A stretch of 64,000 nucleotides of DNA from Maritimibacter dapengensis (GCF_019218265.1 NZ_JAHUZE010000002.1:992001-1056000); one strand, 5' to 3'. Positions 37,698 to 47,888 are shown, counted from the first letter of the stretch. Made by a program: numbers and translations. Notes: generated by a model from the letters alone, not told the origin.

Positions 37698-38840
37698 TCA
37701 GCCGCGCGCCTCCATGTATGCGCGCAATCGCGTAAGCCCCTCTTCGATGTCTGCCGTCGAGCGCGCGTAGGAGAACCTCAGCGTCGTCGCCCCTCGTTCG
37801 GGATCGAAATCCATGCCCGGCGTCACGGCGACCCCGGCCTTTTCGAGGATGTCGGCGGCAAGCGCGCGGCTGTCCTCGGTGAGGTGGCTCACATCGGCGT
37901 AGACATAGAACGCCCCATCCGGCGGCGCGATCCTGTCGAAGCCCGCCTTGGGCAGCCCGTCGAGCATCAGCGCCCGGTTGGCGGCATACACTGCGCGGTT
38001 TTCCTCCAACTCATCGACCGCTTCGAGCGCGCCGAGGGCGGCGACCTGGCTCGCATGGGGTGGGCAGATGAACATGTTCTGGGCGATCCGTTCAACGGTG
38101 CGCACGTGGTCCTCGGGCACGACCATCCACCCGACGCGCCAGCCGGTCATCGAGAAATACTTGGAGAACGAATTGATGACATGCACGTCGTCGGAGATTT
38201 CCAGCGCCGAGACAGCGCGGTCTTCGTAATGCAGGCCGTGATAAATCTCGTCGGAAATGAACGAGATGTCCCGCTTCGCCGCAGCCTCGATCAGTGCGGC
38301 GAGATGCGCGCGGTCCAGCATGGTCCCGGACGGGTTGTTCGGCGAGGCCACCATGAGTCCGGCAAGATCGTCCGGCAGGTCGGCCGGCACCGGCAGATAC
38401 CGGTTCGCAGCGCTGGCGGGGAAGCCAACGGGGGTGAGGCCGAGAGCCTTCAATATCTGGCGGTAGGACGGGTATCCGGGGTCCGATAGCCCCACCCTGT
38501 CGCCCGAATCGAAAAGCGTCGTGAACGACAGGAGAAACGCGCCCGATGACCCGGCTGTCACGACCACGCGCGCCGGGTCGAGGTCGACCCCGTACCAGCG
38601 AGCATAGAGCGCGGCGATGCCCCGGCGCAGGTCCGGCAGACCGAGCGCGACTGTGTACCCCAGCGCATCTGCGTCGAGCGCGCGGGCGACGCGGTCGCGG
38701 GCCGCTTTGGGCGCGGGGGTCGAGGGCTGGCCCACTTCCATGTGGATGATGTGACGCCCCGCCTCCTCTGCTGCGCGGGCCGCTTCCATCACGTCCATGA
38801 CGATGAACGGATCGACCTCGCTGCGAGTTGATTTGCGCAT
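37698..38840 (-). CDS. PLP-dependent class I/II aminotransferase
   Basis: A 380-residue fold-type I aminotransferase. The Schiff-base Lys lies in 'INSFSKYFSMTGWRVGW', 'SPNNPSGTML' binds PLP phosphate/substrate, and 'FISDEIYHGLHY' is the conserved Asp-Tyr region. The aspartate aminotransferase I-alpha-like pattern fits amino-acid transamination but the substrate pair is not evident. Confidence 0.9.
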   Translation of the reverse strand: MRKSTRSEVDPFIVMDVMEAARAAEEAGRHIIHMEVGQPSTPAPKAARDRVARALDADALGYTVALGLPDLRRGIAALYARWYGVDLDPARVVVTAGSSGAFLLSFTTLFDSGDRVGLSDPGYPSYRQILKALGLTPVGFPASAANRYLPVPADLPDDLAGLMVASPNNPSGTMLDRAHLAALIEAAAKRDISFISDEIYHGLHYEDRAVSALEISDDVHVINSFSKYFSMTGWRVGWMVVPEDHVRTVERIAQNMFICPPHASQVAALGALEAVDELEENRAVYAANRALMLDGLPKAGFDRIAPPDGAFYVYADVSHLTEDSRALAADILEKAGVAVTPGMDFDPERGATTLRFSYARSTADIEEGLTRLRAYMEARG

Positions 38841-38977
38841 TGCGCCCTCCGAAGCTAACCAGCCCGTGCGTGGCCTGTCGGCGGCGAAAGGTCAAGATGC
38901 GCGGCCCCTTGCCGCGCCGCCTTGTGCCTCGCCCCATCCCCGACTAGCGTCGCCCGCGACACTGGAATGGAGAGGCC

Positions 38978-39730
38978 ATGAGACGTCTTGCACCCGCCGC
39001 CCTCGCCCTCGGGCTTGCCGCAACCCCCGCCGCCGCGTTCGACATCGGTGCGATGAGCGAAGACGAGCGGTCGATGTTCCGCGACGAGATTCGCGCCTAC
39101 CTGCTCGAAAACCCCGAAGTGCTGATGGAAGCGATCGACGTGCTCGAACGCCGACAGGCCGCCGAAGCCGTTGCGAATGACAAGGCGCTTGTCTCGACCA
39201 ACATGGAAAGCCTCGTCGACGACGGATATTCCCATGTCGGCGGGAACCCGGACGGTGACGTGACCCTGATCGAATTCGTGGATTACCGTTGCGGCTACTG
39301 CCGCAAGGCGTTTCCCGAACTCAAACAGCTGATCGAAGCGGACGGCGACATCCGCGTGATCTACAAGGAATTCCCGATCCTTGGGGAAGACAGCATCACC
39401 TCGTCGCGTTTCGCCATCGCGACCCAACTTGCCGCGGGAGAAGACGCCTATGCGGAGGTCCATGATGCGCTAATGACCCTGCGGGCGAACCCGACCGAGG
39501 AAGTGTTGGCACGCATGGCCGACGATCTGGGCCTCGACGGGGCCGAGATCGTTGCGAAGATGGACGATCCTGAAGTGGAGCGCCGCATTCAAGAGAACCA
39601 CGCACTCGCCAACCGATTGCAGATCTCCGGCACGCCGACCTTCGTGCTGGGCGACCAGATGCTGCGCGGCTACGTGCCGCTGGCCTCGATGCAGGAGATT
39701 GTCGCCGAGGTGCGCGCGAGCGAGGGATGA
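38978..39730 (+). CDS. DsbA-family thiol oxidoreductase
   Basis: A 250-residue periplasmic protein: a signal peptide ('MRRLAPAALALGLAATPAAA'), an N-terminal helical segment (about 25-75), then a DsbA-like thioredoxin domain with active site 'RCGYCRKAF' and cis-Pro region 'SGTPTFVLG'. The N-terminal dimerisation-like helix resembles ScsC/DsbG-like members (inference). It may oxidise or isomerise disulfides in exported proteins. A bidirectional terminator follows. Confidence 0.9.
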   Translation: MRRLAPAALALGLAATPAAAFDIGAMSEDERSMFRDEIRAYLLENPEVLMEAIDVLERRQAAEAVANDKALVSTNMESLVDDGYSHVGGNPDGDVTLIEFVDYRCGYCRKAFPELKQLIEADGDIRVIYKEFPILGEDSITSSRFAIATQLAAGEDAYAEVHDALMTLRANPTEEVLARMADDLGLDGAEIVAKMDDPEVERRIQENHALANRLQISGTPTFVLGDQMLRGYVPLASMQEIVAEVRASEG

Positions 39731-39782
39731 TCCGCTTCGCGCAATACCTCAGGACGACATCATAAACCACTGGCGATAAACG

Positions 39783-39813
39783 AAAACGGGAGCCGATCGG
39801 CTCCCGTTTTTTT
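39783..39813. terminator. Bidirectional terminator between dsbA-like gene and ispG
   Basis: AAAACGGGAGCC / GGCTCCCGTTTT around a GATC centre, with seven Ts on the plus strand and a matching AAAA on the other side. It serves both converging genes. Confidence 0.93.
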
Positions 39814-39831
39814 GTGCGTGATGCGCCGGAC

Positions 39832-40965
39832 TTATTCGGCGGCTTCTTCCGCAGCAGCCTTTTCGGCTTCGATCTCGTCCGCTTTCTTTTCAACGAGCTC
39901 GACGATGTGGTCGATCATGTCGTCGTTGCTGATGCGGTGGTCCTGCTTGCCGGCCATGTAGATCATGCCGTGCCCGGCCCCGCCGCCGGTGAACCCGACA
40001 TCAGTCATCAGCGCCTCGCCCGGCCCGTTCACCACGCAGCCGATGATCGACAGCGAGATCGAGGTGTGGACATGGGCCAAACGGTGTTCCAGCGCCTCGA
40101 CGGTCTTGATGACGTCGAAGCCCTGCCGCGCACAGGACGGGCAGGAAATGATGTTCACGCCACGGTGGCGCAGGTTCAGGCTCTTGAGAATTTCATAGCC
40201 CACCTTTACCTCTTCCACCGGATCGGCAGACAGGGACACGCGGATCGTGTCGCCGATCCCGGCCCAGAGCAGATTGCCAAGACCGATGGAGGATTTGATC
40301 GTCCCGGAGGTCAGCCCGCCCGCCTCGGTGATCCCAAGGTGAAGCGGCGCGTCGGTGGCATCGGCCAGCGCGTAATAAGCCGCCGCCGACAGGAACACGT
40401 CCGAGGCCTTCACGCTGATCTTGAATTCGTGGAAATCGTTGTCTTCGAGGATGCGGATATGTTCCAGACCGCTTTCGACCATCGCCTCGGGGCACGGCTC
40501 GCCGTATTTTTCCAGGAGGTGCTTTTCAAGCGACCCGGCATTCACGCCGATCCGCATGGAACAGCCGTTGTCACGCGCCGCTGCGATGACTTCGCGCACG
40601 CGTTCGGGCTTGCCGATGTTCCCCGGATTGATCCGCAGGCAGGCGGCGCCGTTCTCGGCCGCTTCGATCCCACGCTTGTAGTGGAAATGGATGTCCGCGA
40701 CGATCGGGACCGTGACTTCGCGCGTGATTTCCTTCAGCGCGGCGGACGAGGCCTCGTCCGGCACGGACACACGGACGATGTCGGCCCCCGCATCGGCGGC
40801 GGCCTGCACCTGTTCGATGGTCGCTTTCACGTCGGTGGTGAGCGTGTTGGTCATGGTCTGGACCGCGATCGGGGCGTCGCCGCCCACGGGCACGTTGCCG
40901 ACCATGATCTGACGGGACTTGCGGCGTTCGATATTGCGCCACGGGCGGATCGGATTATGCGACAT
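39832..40965 (-). CDS. ispG: 4-hydroxy-3-methylbut-2-enyl diphosphate synthase (flavodoxin)
   Basis: A 377-residue Fe-S enzyme of the MEP isoprenoid pathway that reduces MEcPP to HMBPP. The N-terminal TIM barrel starts '[20 protein letters not shown]'; the [4Fe-4S] cysteines lie in '[10 protein letters not shown]' and '[10 protein letters not shown]'. A lysine/glutamate-rich tail ends the protein. The RodZ-like gene lies upstream, 101 bases away. Confidence 0.95.
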   Translation of the reverse strand: MSHNPIRPWRNIERRKSRQIMVGNVPVGGDAPIAVQTMTNTLTTDVKATIEQVQAAADAGADIVRVSVPDEASSAALKEITREVTVPIVADIHFHYKRGIEAAENGAACLRINPGNIGKPERVREVIAAARDNGCSMRIGVNAGSLEKHLLEKYGEPCPEAMVESGLEHIRILEDNDFHEFKISVKASDVFLSAAAYYALADATDAPLHLGITEAGGLTSGTIKSSIGLGNLLWAGIGDTIRVSLSADPVEEVKVGYEILKSLNLRHRGVNIISCPSCARQGFDVIKTVEALEHRLAHVHTSISLSIIGCVVNGPGEALMTDVGFTGGGAGHGMIYMAGKQDHRISNDDMIDHIVELVEKKADEIEAEKAAAEEAAE

Positions 40966-41066
40966 GGGGCCTCGCTGACATTGCTCGCGCCACAGATAAC
41001 GCGCGTGTCCGGGTCAAACAAGCGCCCGAAACGTAACAGTTTCGGGACGGAGGCCGATTGCCGGAG

Positions 41067-42305
41067 TTATTGGCTGGCGTCCGCCACCGCAACGAAATTC
41101 GCGAGGTCGGCGTCCGCGTCGAGATCGGCGACCGCGAAACTTTCCGAGATCGCCTCGGGTGCGAGTGCGACATTGGAAACGACCGAAGCGCCCTCGCCCG
41201 CCGGGCCGAAGGCTTCGCCGTTGACCGCGAAGTAGATCGAGCCCGCGTTGCCCGTGCGAAGGACTGGCGGCAGTTCGGACTTGGGCAGAACGTATCGCTC
41301 GCCCGCGTCGAGGATTTTTTCGAAGAGCACGGATCCATCTGCCGCCTGCACGCGCACCCAGGACGGGCGCACGGCAAAAATCGCAACTTCGGGCGCATCG
41401 GGTCCGAACACGGTGACGGCACTCGCGTCCGCGACCAGCGCGGGCTGGCTGTCGTCGCTCACCCCGTCGCCGATGGCGGGCGTCTGGAGACCGGGCGTGG
41501 TGCGCGCGACCTGCGGGCCGCGTCCTTCGGCGGCGAGCACGCCTACTTCGCGGGGATCGAGGGTCGAGATCGGTCCGTCGCGCGCGATCAGCACCGGCAC
41601 GTCCAGCGCTTCGGGGCGGTAAAGGCGATCGAGCGCCTCGGTGGATGGCGGAGTGTTTATGCCGGCCACCTGCGCAGGCGCGTCGGATTGTTCGACCGGG
41701 CTTCCGATCGGGGCGTCCAGCTCGGGAAGATCTTCGAGCACGCCGACGCTTTGTTCGACGGGCGCGAAATCGACTTTCTGGATTTCCTGCAGAAGCGAGA
41801 AGCCCCCGAACCCGAGAATCCCGACGATGCCGACGAGCACGGCGACCGAGCCGACCGCGCCGGGTTCGATCCCGTCGAAGATCGAGCCCGCGCGCGGCAC
41901 GAAGGACGCGTTCGGGTTGGCAAGCGGATCCGTGTCGGCGCTCGTCTCGGGTTTTTCGGCCTTCTTGACGACCGACGCCGAGGGCGAGAGGCCATGGGCG
42001 GTTTCGAAGCCGCTTTCGCGACAGAAATTCTGGAACGCGAGGTCCGGGTCCATGCCGAGATAGCGGGCATAGGACCGGACATATCCGGCGATGAAACCGG
42101 GGGTTTCGAACGCGGTCACGTCTGCGTTTTCGATGGCGGCGATGTAGGTGGCTTTGATCTTCAGTTCGCGCTGCACGTCCAGGAGCGACTTGCCCAGCGT
42201 GGCCCGTTCGCCGCGCATCACATCGCCCAATCGCAGTTCGTAAGAGTCGAAGCCCGAAGATTGATCTTCGCCTTTGACCTGAGGCGTGATCCAGCGCCTG
42301 ATCAT
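41067..42305 (-). CDS. RodZ-like helix-turn-helix membrane protein
   Basis: A 412-residue protein with an N-terminal Xre-type HTH ('LGKSLLDVQRELKIKATYIAAIENADV', about 35-95) of the RodZ type, a single membrane helix (about 165-185) and a periplasmic C-terminal DUF4115-like beta domain. RodZ links MreB to the cell-wall elongation complex. The domain order and spacing fit, but shape function is inferred. Confidence 0.88.
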   Translation of the reverse strand: MIRRWITPQVKGEDQSSGFDSYELRLGDVMRGERATLGKSLLDVQRELKIKATYIAAIENADVTAFETPGFIAGYVRSYARYLGMDPDLAFQNFCRESGFETAHGLSPSASVVKKAEKPETSADTDPLANPNASFVPRAGSIFDGIEPGAVGSVAVLVGIVGILGFGGFSLLQEIQKVDFAPVEQSVGVLEDLPELDAPIGSPVEQSDAPAQVAGINTPPSTEALDRLYRPEALDVPVLIARDGPISTLDPREVGVLAAEGRGPQVARTTPGLQTPAIGDGVSDDSQPALVADASAVTVFGPDAPEVAIFAVRPSWVRVQAADGSVLFEKILDAGERYVLPKSELPPVLRTGNAGSIYFAVNGEAFGPAGEGASVVSNVALAPEAISESFAVADLDADADLANFVAVADASQ

Positions 42306-42436
42306 ACAGCCTGCCCCTAGTCTTGTGCCGTTCCCGGCGTTATCCCCAACATCCGGCCCTGAGTTCGAATCGACCCGATGCCGTCCTATGAGCGATTATC
42401 TAGCACGGCACAACGATTCTTGCACGGGGTAAGGAC

Positions 42437-43660
42437 TTAGGCAGAGAGCTCGGCGCGATTCAGCGCACAATGCGACCAGAGCGAGTCGAGCGCCCGAACC
42501 AGCGCATCCATTTCCTTCGGCCCATGCACCGGCGACGGCGTGAAACGCAGGCGTTCGGTGCCGCGTGGCACGGTCGGGAAATTGATCGGCTGGACGTAGA
42601 TCCCGTATCCATCGAGCAGCATGTCGGAGAGCTGCTTGGTGTGCACCGGGTCACCCACGATCACCGGCACGATATGCGATCCGTGGTCGATGATCGGCAG
42701 GCCCATCGCCTTGAGACGGGTCTTGAGGATCTTCGCCTGAACCTGATGCCGGTCGCGCAGCGATTGTTCCGTCTTGAGCTGGCGGACCGAAGCCGCCGCG
42801 CCCGCCGCGATCGCCGGGGCGAGCGACGTGGTGAAGATGAAGCCCGGCGCATAGGAGCGAATCGCGTCCACCATTTTGGCGCTCGAAGCGATGTAACCGC
42901 CCATGACGCCATAGGCCTTGGCGAGCGTGCCGTTGATGATGTCGATCCGGCCCATCAGACCGTCCCGTTCGGCGACGCCGGCCCCGCGCGGGCCATACAT
43001 GCCGACGGCATGGACTTCGTCGATATAGGTGAGCGCATTGAATTCGTCGGCGAGGTCGCAGATCTCCTTGATCGGGCCGAAATCACCGTCCATCGAATAG
43101 ATCGATTCGAAGGCGATCAGTTTCGGCGTGTCGGGATCGTCGGCGGCGAGGAGTTCGCGCAGGTGTTCGACGTCGTTGTGACGGAAAATGCGCTTGGCGC
43201 CCCCGTTGCGGCGCACGCCCTCGATCATCGAAGCGTGGTTCAACTCATCGGAATAGATGATGAGGCCGGGAAACAGCTTGGGGAGCGTCGAAAGAGTCGC
43301 GTCATTGGCGATGTAGGCGGATGTGAACAGAAGCGCCGCTTCCTTGTGGTGAAGGTCGGCGAGTTCTGCTTCGAGTTCCTTGTGATAGACCGTCGTGCCG
43401 GAGATGTTGCGCGTCCCGCCCGAGCCCGCGCCGGTGGCGTCGATGGCTTCGTGCATCGCTTCGAGAACGACCGGATGCTGGCCCATGCCGAGGTAATCGT
43501 TGCCGCACCAGATGGTCACGGGCTGTTCGGACCCGTCCTCTTTGCGCCATGTCGCGTGGGGGAAGTTGCCCTTCTCACGCTCAATGTCGATGAAAATGCG
43601 GTAGCGACCTTCGTCATGCAAACGCCCCAGCGCCGCATCAAGTTTGCTCTCGTAGTTCAC
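42437..43660 (-). CDS. hemA: 5-aminolevulinate synthase
   Basis: A 407-residue PLP enzyme condensing glycine and succinyl-CoA to 5-aminolevulinate, the first step of tetrapyrrole synthesis by the Shemin pathway. It begins '[21 protein letters not shown]' from a GTG at 43660 with GGGAGGG before it; upstream in-frame codons are not part of the protein. The PLP Lys is in '[12 protein letters not shown]'. Length and sequence match Rhodobacter HemA. An FNR-type box lies 114 bases upstream. Confidence 0.97.
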   Translation of the reverse strand: MNYESKLDAALGRLHDEGRYRIFIDIEREKGNFPHATWRKEDGSEQPVTIWCGNDYLGMGQHPVVLEAMHEAIDATGAGSGGTRNISGTTVYHKELEAELADLHHKEAALLFTSAYIANDATLSTLPKLFPGLIIYSDELNHASMIEGVRRNGGAKRIFRHNDVEHLRELLAADDPDTPKLIAFESIYSMDGDFGPIKEICDLADEFNALTYIDEVHAVGMYGPRGAGVAERDGLMGRIDIINGTLAKAYGVMGGYIASSAKMVDAIRSYAPGFIFTTSLAPAIAAGAAASVRQLKTEQSLRDRHQVQAKILKTRLKAMGLPIIDHGSHIVPVIVGDPVHTKQLSDMLLDGYGIYVQPINFPTVPRGTERLRFTPSPVHGPKEMDALVRALDSLWSHCALNRAELSA

Positions 43661-43767
43661 GCGTTTCCCTCCCAGGGATCGATTCTCCTGTTCGCGGTGG
43701 CACCATACATAACAGGACACCACAAACATATGCAAAATCCGTGATACAGGATGTCGCAGGCAGTGCG

Positions 43768-43781
43768 TTGACTTATATCAA
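43768..43781. promoter_or_regulatory. FNR/FnrL-type box upstream of hemA
   Basis: TTGAC-TTAT-ATCAA matches the FNR consensus TTGAY-N4-ATCAA. Its centre is ~114 bases upstream of the hemA GTG. FnrL control of hemA is established in Rhodobacter sphaeroides; here it is inferred from site and position. The next gene up ends at 43821 on the same strand, so hemA is the only candidate target. Confidence 0.65.
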
Positions 43782-43820
43782 TAGGAAAGACGTAAATTTC
43801 ATCTTACCCGGCGTCAGCGA

Positions 43821-44423
43821 TCACTGGTCCGCGATTGCAACCACGCAATCGGACCGTTTGCAGCTTTCCACGGCCATGCGCGCGCTTGCACCCGGCCCCT
43901 TCGCGATGCCCCAGGAATTCGTCGAGGGCGAAAACGCGAGATATTTCGGCAGCGTCCCCTCGTCCCACTGGTTCACGACTTTTGCTGTTGCCGCCTGGCT
44001 GAGCATCAGGTCGCGGTTGGAATAGCCTTTCGGCAACAACAGCGCAGCCACGGCGCAGGTTGATCCGTTTGCCGACTGGCAGGCGTTGATCGCCGCCTGC
44101 TGCGCCGCGCCGGGCGAATTGAGCTGCGAGATGATCGTCGGCGGTTCTTCCCCGTTACCGTTGGTGGGAAAGGCGACCGCGCCGTAATAGCCATATCCGG
44201 CTTCCAGAAACTTGAGCATCTGGCCCCGGCTCTTCATCTGGTCGAGCGTCAGCCGCACCGCGCGTTTCATGCCATTGCCGAAAGCATCGAGCCCCATCGG
44301 ATGCAGGATCATGTCCTTGGCGGAAAACAGCTGCTTGCGTGCGGCGTCGCTGTTCATCGGATCCGCCGCCACCGGCAGGGCCGTCAGGATCGCAAGGGCC
44401 AGGCCCGTCATCGCTTTGCGCAT
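43821..44423 (-). CDS. Secreted protein with paired-cysteine repeats, unknown function
   Basis: A 200-residue protein with a signal peptide ('MRKAMTGLALAILTALPVAA'). Two similar segments near the C-terminus, 'NACQSANGSTCAVAALL' and 'ESCKRSDCVVAIADQ', each hold a Cys pair, like the repeated units of DUF4189-type proteins (a guess). The ATG at 44423 follows AAGGAC and begins a proper signal peptide. It lies upstream of hemA in the same direction, with the FNR box between them. Confidence 0.72.
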   Translation of the reverse strand: MRKAMTGLALAILTALPVAADPMNSDAARKQLFSAKDMILHPMGLDAFGNGMKRAVRLTLDQMKSRGQMLKFLEAGYGYYGAVAFPTNGNGEEPPTIISQLNSPGAAQQAAINACQSANGSTCAVAALLLPKGYSNRDLMLSQAATAKVVNQWDEGTLPKYLAFSPSTNSWGIAKGPGASARMAVESCKRSDCVVAIADQ

Positions 44424-44549
44424 GTAGATTTGTCCTTTTCCGCTTGGCATTCGGGCGCGAACATAAGGCTTCATGTCTCGGGTTGCCAGTGTGACTGGAC
44501 GCTGCTCACGACAATGCTACGTTCTCGCCGAACAGAAAACGGAGACCTC

Positions 44550-45941
44550 ATGGCACTCGATACCGTACTCGTGCGGGTCGACGGCGCGCTGGATGCCGCC
44601 CTCGACCGGCTCATAATGCTCCTGGAAATCCCCTCGATCTCGACCGACCCGGCCTTCAAGGACGATTGCGAACGGGCCGCGGACTTCCTTGTCACGGATC
44701 TGCAGACCATCGGGTTCGAGGCTGCGAAACGCGCGACGCCCGGTCATCCGATGGTCGTTGCGCATGGCGGGCCGGATGCGGAAGGCGATCTTCCGCACCT
44801 TTTGTTTTATGGCCATTACGACGTGCAGCCGGTCGATCCGTTGAATCTTTGGCATACCGAGCCTTTCGAACCGGTAATCGAAGACGTGGCCGGACAGAAA
44901 GTGATCCGGGCACGCGGCGCGTCCGACGACAAGGGTCAGCTCATGACCTTTATCGAAGCGATGCGGGCGTGGCAGGAGGTGCATGGCGAGCTTCCCTGTC
45001 GCATCACGATCTTCCTTGAGGGCGAGGAGGAGTCCGGCTCGCCCTCGCTCGTGCCATTCCTGAAAGAGAATGCCGAGGAGTTGAGGGCGGATATCGCGAT
45101 GATCTGCGACACCGGGCTTTTCGACGCGCGGGTTCCGGCGATCGTCACGCAGCTTCGCGGGTTGCTGGCGGAGGAAGTCACGCTCAAGGCCGCGACGCGC
45201 GACCTTCACTCCGGATTCTACGGCGGCATGGCGCAGAACCCGATCCACGTGCTGACGAAAATCGTGGCCGACCTGCGCGATGAAAACGGCGCTGTCACCC
45301 TGTCCGGTTTCTATGACGGCGTGGACGAGCTGTCGCCCGACCTGAAAGCGCAGTGGGATTCGCTCGGCTTTCAGGGCGACGACTTCCTGTCGTCGGTCGG
45401 GCTTTCCACACGGTCCGGCGAGGCGGGGCGTTCGGACCTCGAACTCATGTGGGCGCGTCCGACTTGCGAGGTGAACGGCATCTGGGGCGGCTATGCCGGC
45501 GACGGGTTCAAGACCGTGCTGCCCGCCGAGGCCCATGCCAAGATTAGTTTCCGGCTCGTCGGCACGCAAGACCCGGAGAAGATACACGCCGCGTTCATGG
45601 AGCACGTGAATGCCCGCCTGCCCGAGGATGTGACGGCCGAATTCGGCAATGGCCACGGCGCGCCCGCAAGCGTCATGTCCACCGACGACCCGGCGTTCGA
45701 GACCGCGCGACAGGCGCTTTCGGACGAATGGGGAATGGAAGCGGCTTTTGTCGGGGCTGGCGGCTCGATCCCGGTTGCCGGGCATTTCAAGGACATCCTC
45801 GGCATGGACGCGATGCTCATCGGTTTCGCCAAGGATGACGATGCGATCCACTCCCCGAACGAGAAATACGACGTCGAAAGCTTCCACAAGGGAATCCGAA
45901 GCTGGGTGCGTATCCTCGGGGCGCTGTCCGGGGCGGTCTGA
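44550..45941 (+). CDS. M20-family metallopeptidase (dipeptidase-like)
   Basis: A 463-residue zinc peptidase. Metal ligands are visible in 'FYGHYDVQPVDP', 'GASDDKGQ' and 'LEGEEESGSP', and the lid/dimerisation domain follows 'RDLHSGFYGG'. The C-terminal 'DDAIHSPNEKY' carries the last His ligand. It resembles M20 dipeptidases of the ArgE/DapE/CPG2 class and probably hydrolyses small peptides. The ATG at 44550 follows GGAG. Confidence 0.92.
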   Translation: MALDTVLVRVDGALDAALDRLIMLLEIPSISTDPAFKDDCERAADFLVTDLQTIGFEAAKRATPGHPMVVAHGGPDAEGDLPHLLFYGHYDVQPVDPLNLWHTEPFEPVIEDVAGQKVIRARGASDDKGQLMTFIEAMRAWQEVHGELPCRITIFLEGEEESGSPSLVPFLKENAEELRADIAMICDTGLFDARVPAIVTQLRGLLAEEVTLKAATRDLHSGFYGGMAQNPIHVLTKIVADLRDENGAVTLSGFYDGVDELSPDLKAQWDSLGFQGDDFLSSVGLSTRSGEAGRSDLELMWARPTCEVNGIWGGYAGDGFKTVLPAEAHAKISFRLVGTQDPEKIHAAFMEHVNARLPEDVTAEFGNGHGAPASVMSTDDPAFETARQALSDEWGMEAAFVGAGGSIPVAGHFKDILGMDAMLIGFAKDDDAIHSPNEKYDVESFHKGIRSWVRILGALSGAV

Positions 45942-45952
45942 CGCCGGGCGCG

Positions 45953-46822
45953 CTAGACGAGGCCGAAGAACCGCTCCGGCACTTCGTGACTAAGTGCATA
46001 GGTGCCGCGCTGGAAATGCCAGAGGCCGTGGCCGCGCTCGGCAAAGGTCTCATGCATCTTGGCGCGGTATTGCGACATCTCGAACCCGCGCACGATGGGC
46101 CGCGAGACGAACCCCTCGAAGAGCGCCCTGTCGTCGCCGCGTTCCTCGGGGAACCAATGCCCGCCGATTCCGGTCTCGCCCTTTTGCAGCCCGGACTTTC
46201 CCACGCTCGCGTTCCGGCGGTCCATCAAACCGGTGTATTGCGCGACATCGCAATATTTCATGTGAAAGAGATAAAGCGCCTCGGGTGTGTGTAACTGGTC
46301 GTACTTGGCGAAATGGCCGCCGCGCGACACTTCGCCGGGCGCGCCCAGAACGCAAGGCTTCGAATAATGGTAGCTCACCCGCGCGTAACGGCGCGGGCCG
46401 AGGATCGGACCGGTGATTGGCTCGGTCTCTTCGTTGATCCGGTGCAGGACCTCCAGACCAAGGGGCGTCAGGATCTTCCGCCGGGGCGCTTTCGCGAGAA
46501 AATCCAAGAGGTCCAGGCCGAGCGCCGGATCGACGACGACATATTCGTCCACGTCTCCCACGATGACGTATTTGTAGTAGCCGCGGAGCCCTGACTGAAT
46601 CCCGTTGAACAGGCGCCACCGCCGCTGGTCGAACTTCTCGGATTTGTCGGGAATCGCGATGATGTTGCATCCCGCGCCGATGCGATTGACCGCATCCTGA
46701 TTGCCGTGATTGATGATCGTGCAATTCTCGCGCCCAAGCCGGTCGCCATAATACGCGACCCAGCGTTCGAGAAAAAAGTCGTCGTCGCGCACCATGGTCA
46801 GCGCGGCGGCAATGTCCTGCAT
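45953..46822 (-). CDS. Glycosyltransferase family 2-like protein
   Basis: A 289-residue protein with a glycosyltransferase fold of the Glyco_tranf_2_4 type: 'AAALTMVRDDDFFLERWVAYY' at the N-terminus and a 'VGDVDEYVVV' DxD-type motif. No membrane helices, so it acts in the cytosol or at the membrane face. It is divergent from a sulfotransferase-like gene, suggesting shared action on a surface carbohydrate (inference). Confidence 0.82.
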   Translation of the reverse strand: MQDIAAALTMVRDDDFFLERWVAYYGDRLGRENCTIINHGNQDAVNRIGAGCNIIAIPDKSEKFDQRRWRLFNGIQSGLRGYYKYVIVGDVDEYVVVDPALGLDLLDFLAKAPRRKILTPLGLEVLHRINEETEPITGPILGPRRYARVSYHYSKPCVLGAPGEVSRGGHFAKYDQLHTPEALYLFHMKYCDVAQYTGLMDRRNASVGKSGLQKGETGIGGHWFPEERGDDRALFEGFVSRPIVRGFEMSQYRAKMHETFAERGHGLWHFQRGTYALSHEVPERFFGLV

Positions 46823-46926
46823 CGTCCGTCCCCAGTCTTTCCCGTCGGGAGAATAGAAAGCTTCGCATCACAGGCAAAGCGTTGAATTGGCTTTATTCAC
46901 GCCCGAAGCCGGGGCAGATTGCGCGC

Positions 46927-47667
46927 ATGACACTTGCCGCTTCGGGGATCGAGATACACCGCCGCCACAGGCCCGCTCCGGACCATGTGCAGGTTTTCGG
47001 TGAACGCTCGTCCGGTACGAATTACGTCAAGACGCTTCTGAAGCGGAACACGACGCTCACGCCGGTGGACCACTACGGCTGGAAACATGGCTTCGCGCAG
47101 ATGACCGGAATCGGTGCGCGCGGCTTGATCGTCGGCGTGGTGCGCGAACCCCTGGACTGGGCACGGTCGATGTACGACAAGCCGTGGCATTGCCCGCCCG
47201 CGATGCAGGCGTTGGATCTCTCGGCCTTCCTGCGCGCCGAATGGGCCACGGTCATCGACCGGAAACGGTATTTCCCCGGCGCGGGGCCGCAAGGCACCGT
47301 CGGCACCCTGCTTCAACAGGATCGTCACCCTGTCACGGGCAAACCCTTCGCCAATCTCGGAGCACTGCGCAGCGCCAAGGCCGCCTATCTGCTGGGGATG
47401 CGCCACAGGGGCTGCAATCTGGTGCTCTGCCGGCTCGAAGCGGTACAGGCCGACCCGGAAGCTTTCGTCACCGCCGTGAGCGATGCCTTCGATCTTCCGG
47501 CGACCGATGCGTTCCGCCCGATCACGCGGCGGCTCGGGTCGCGGTTCCTGCCGAATGTCGAAACCCGGCCTGCACTGCCTGAAAAGATCTCCGAAGACGA
47601 CCGCGCATTCTTCGCAAGCACGCTCGATGCGCGGCTGGAAGAGGCGATGGGATACGCCCTGCCCTAG
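46927..47667 (+). CDS. Sulfotransferase-like P-loop protein
   Basis: A protein of about 246 residues. The N-terminal 'VFGERSSGTNYVKTLLK' resembles the 5'-phosphosulfate loop of PAPS sulfotransferases, and 'VGVVREPLDWARSMYD' the 3'-phosphate-binding motif. An in-frame TTG at 46882 could add 15 residues. Divergent from the glycosyltransferase; together they could decorate a polysaccharide or lipid head group. Confidence 0.75.
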   Translation: MTLAASGIEIHRRHRPAPDHVQVFGERSSGTNYVKTLLKRNTTLTPVDHYGWKHGFAQMTGIGARGLIVGVVREPLDWARSMYDKPWHCPPAMQALDLSAFLRAEWATVIDRKRYFPGAGPQGTVGTLLQQDRHPVTGKPFANLGALRSAKAAYLLGMRHRGCNLVLCRLEAVQADPEAFVTAVSDAFDLPATDAFRPITRRLGSRFLPNVETRPALPEKISEDDRAFFASTLDARLEEAMGYALP

Positions 47668-47888
47668 CCTCGTGTCCGCACGAAGACCATCCGCGCGAGC
47701 TTCGCGATCAGGACCAGCCATGGCGCGCCGTGCATGAGGAAATCGAAGATGTCGATCGGCGCGACCAGCGTCCCGTCGACGAGCATGTTCAGCTTTTCCC
47801 AGACATGCGGCGGCGTGAACGGGGCCAGCCCCAGCGTCACACAGAAGAGCAGCACGAAGCCCAGTGGTATGTCGTCGAGGAATGCCAT
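47664..47888 (-). CDS. Small two-helix membrane protein
   Basis: A 74-residue protein with two hydrophobic helices ('LGFVLLFCVTLGLAPF' and 'GAPWLVLIAKLARMVF') joined by a short polar loop. Similar small proteins are sometimes labelled 'RND transporter' in databases, which cannot be right at this length. Function unknown. Its 3' end overlaps the sulfotransferase-like gene by four bases. Confidence 0.72.
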   Translation of the reverse strand: MAFLDDIPLGFVLLFCVTLGLAPFTPPHVWEKLNMLVDGTLVAPIDIFDFLMHGAPWLVLIAKLARMVFVRTRG

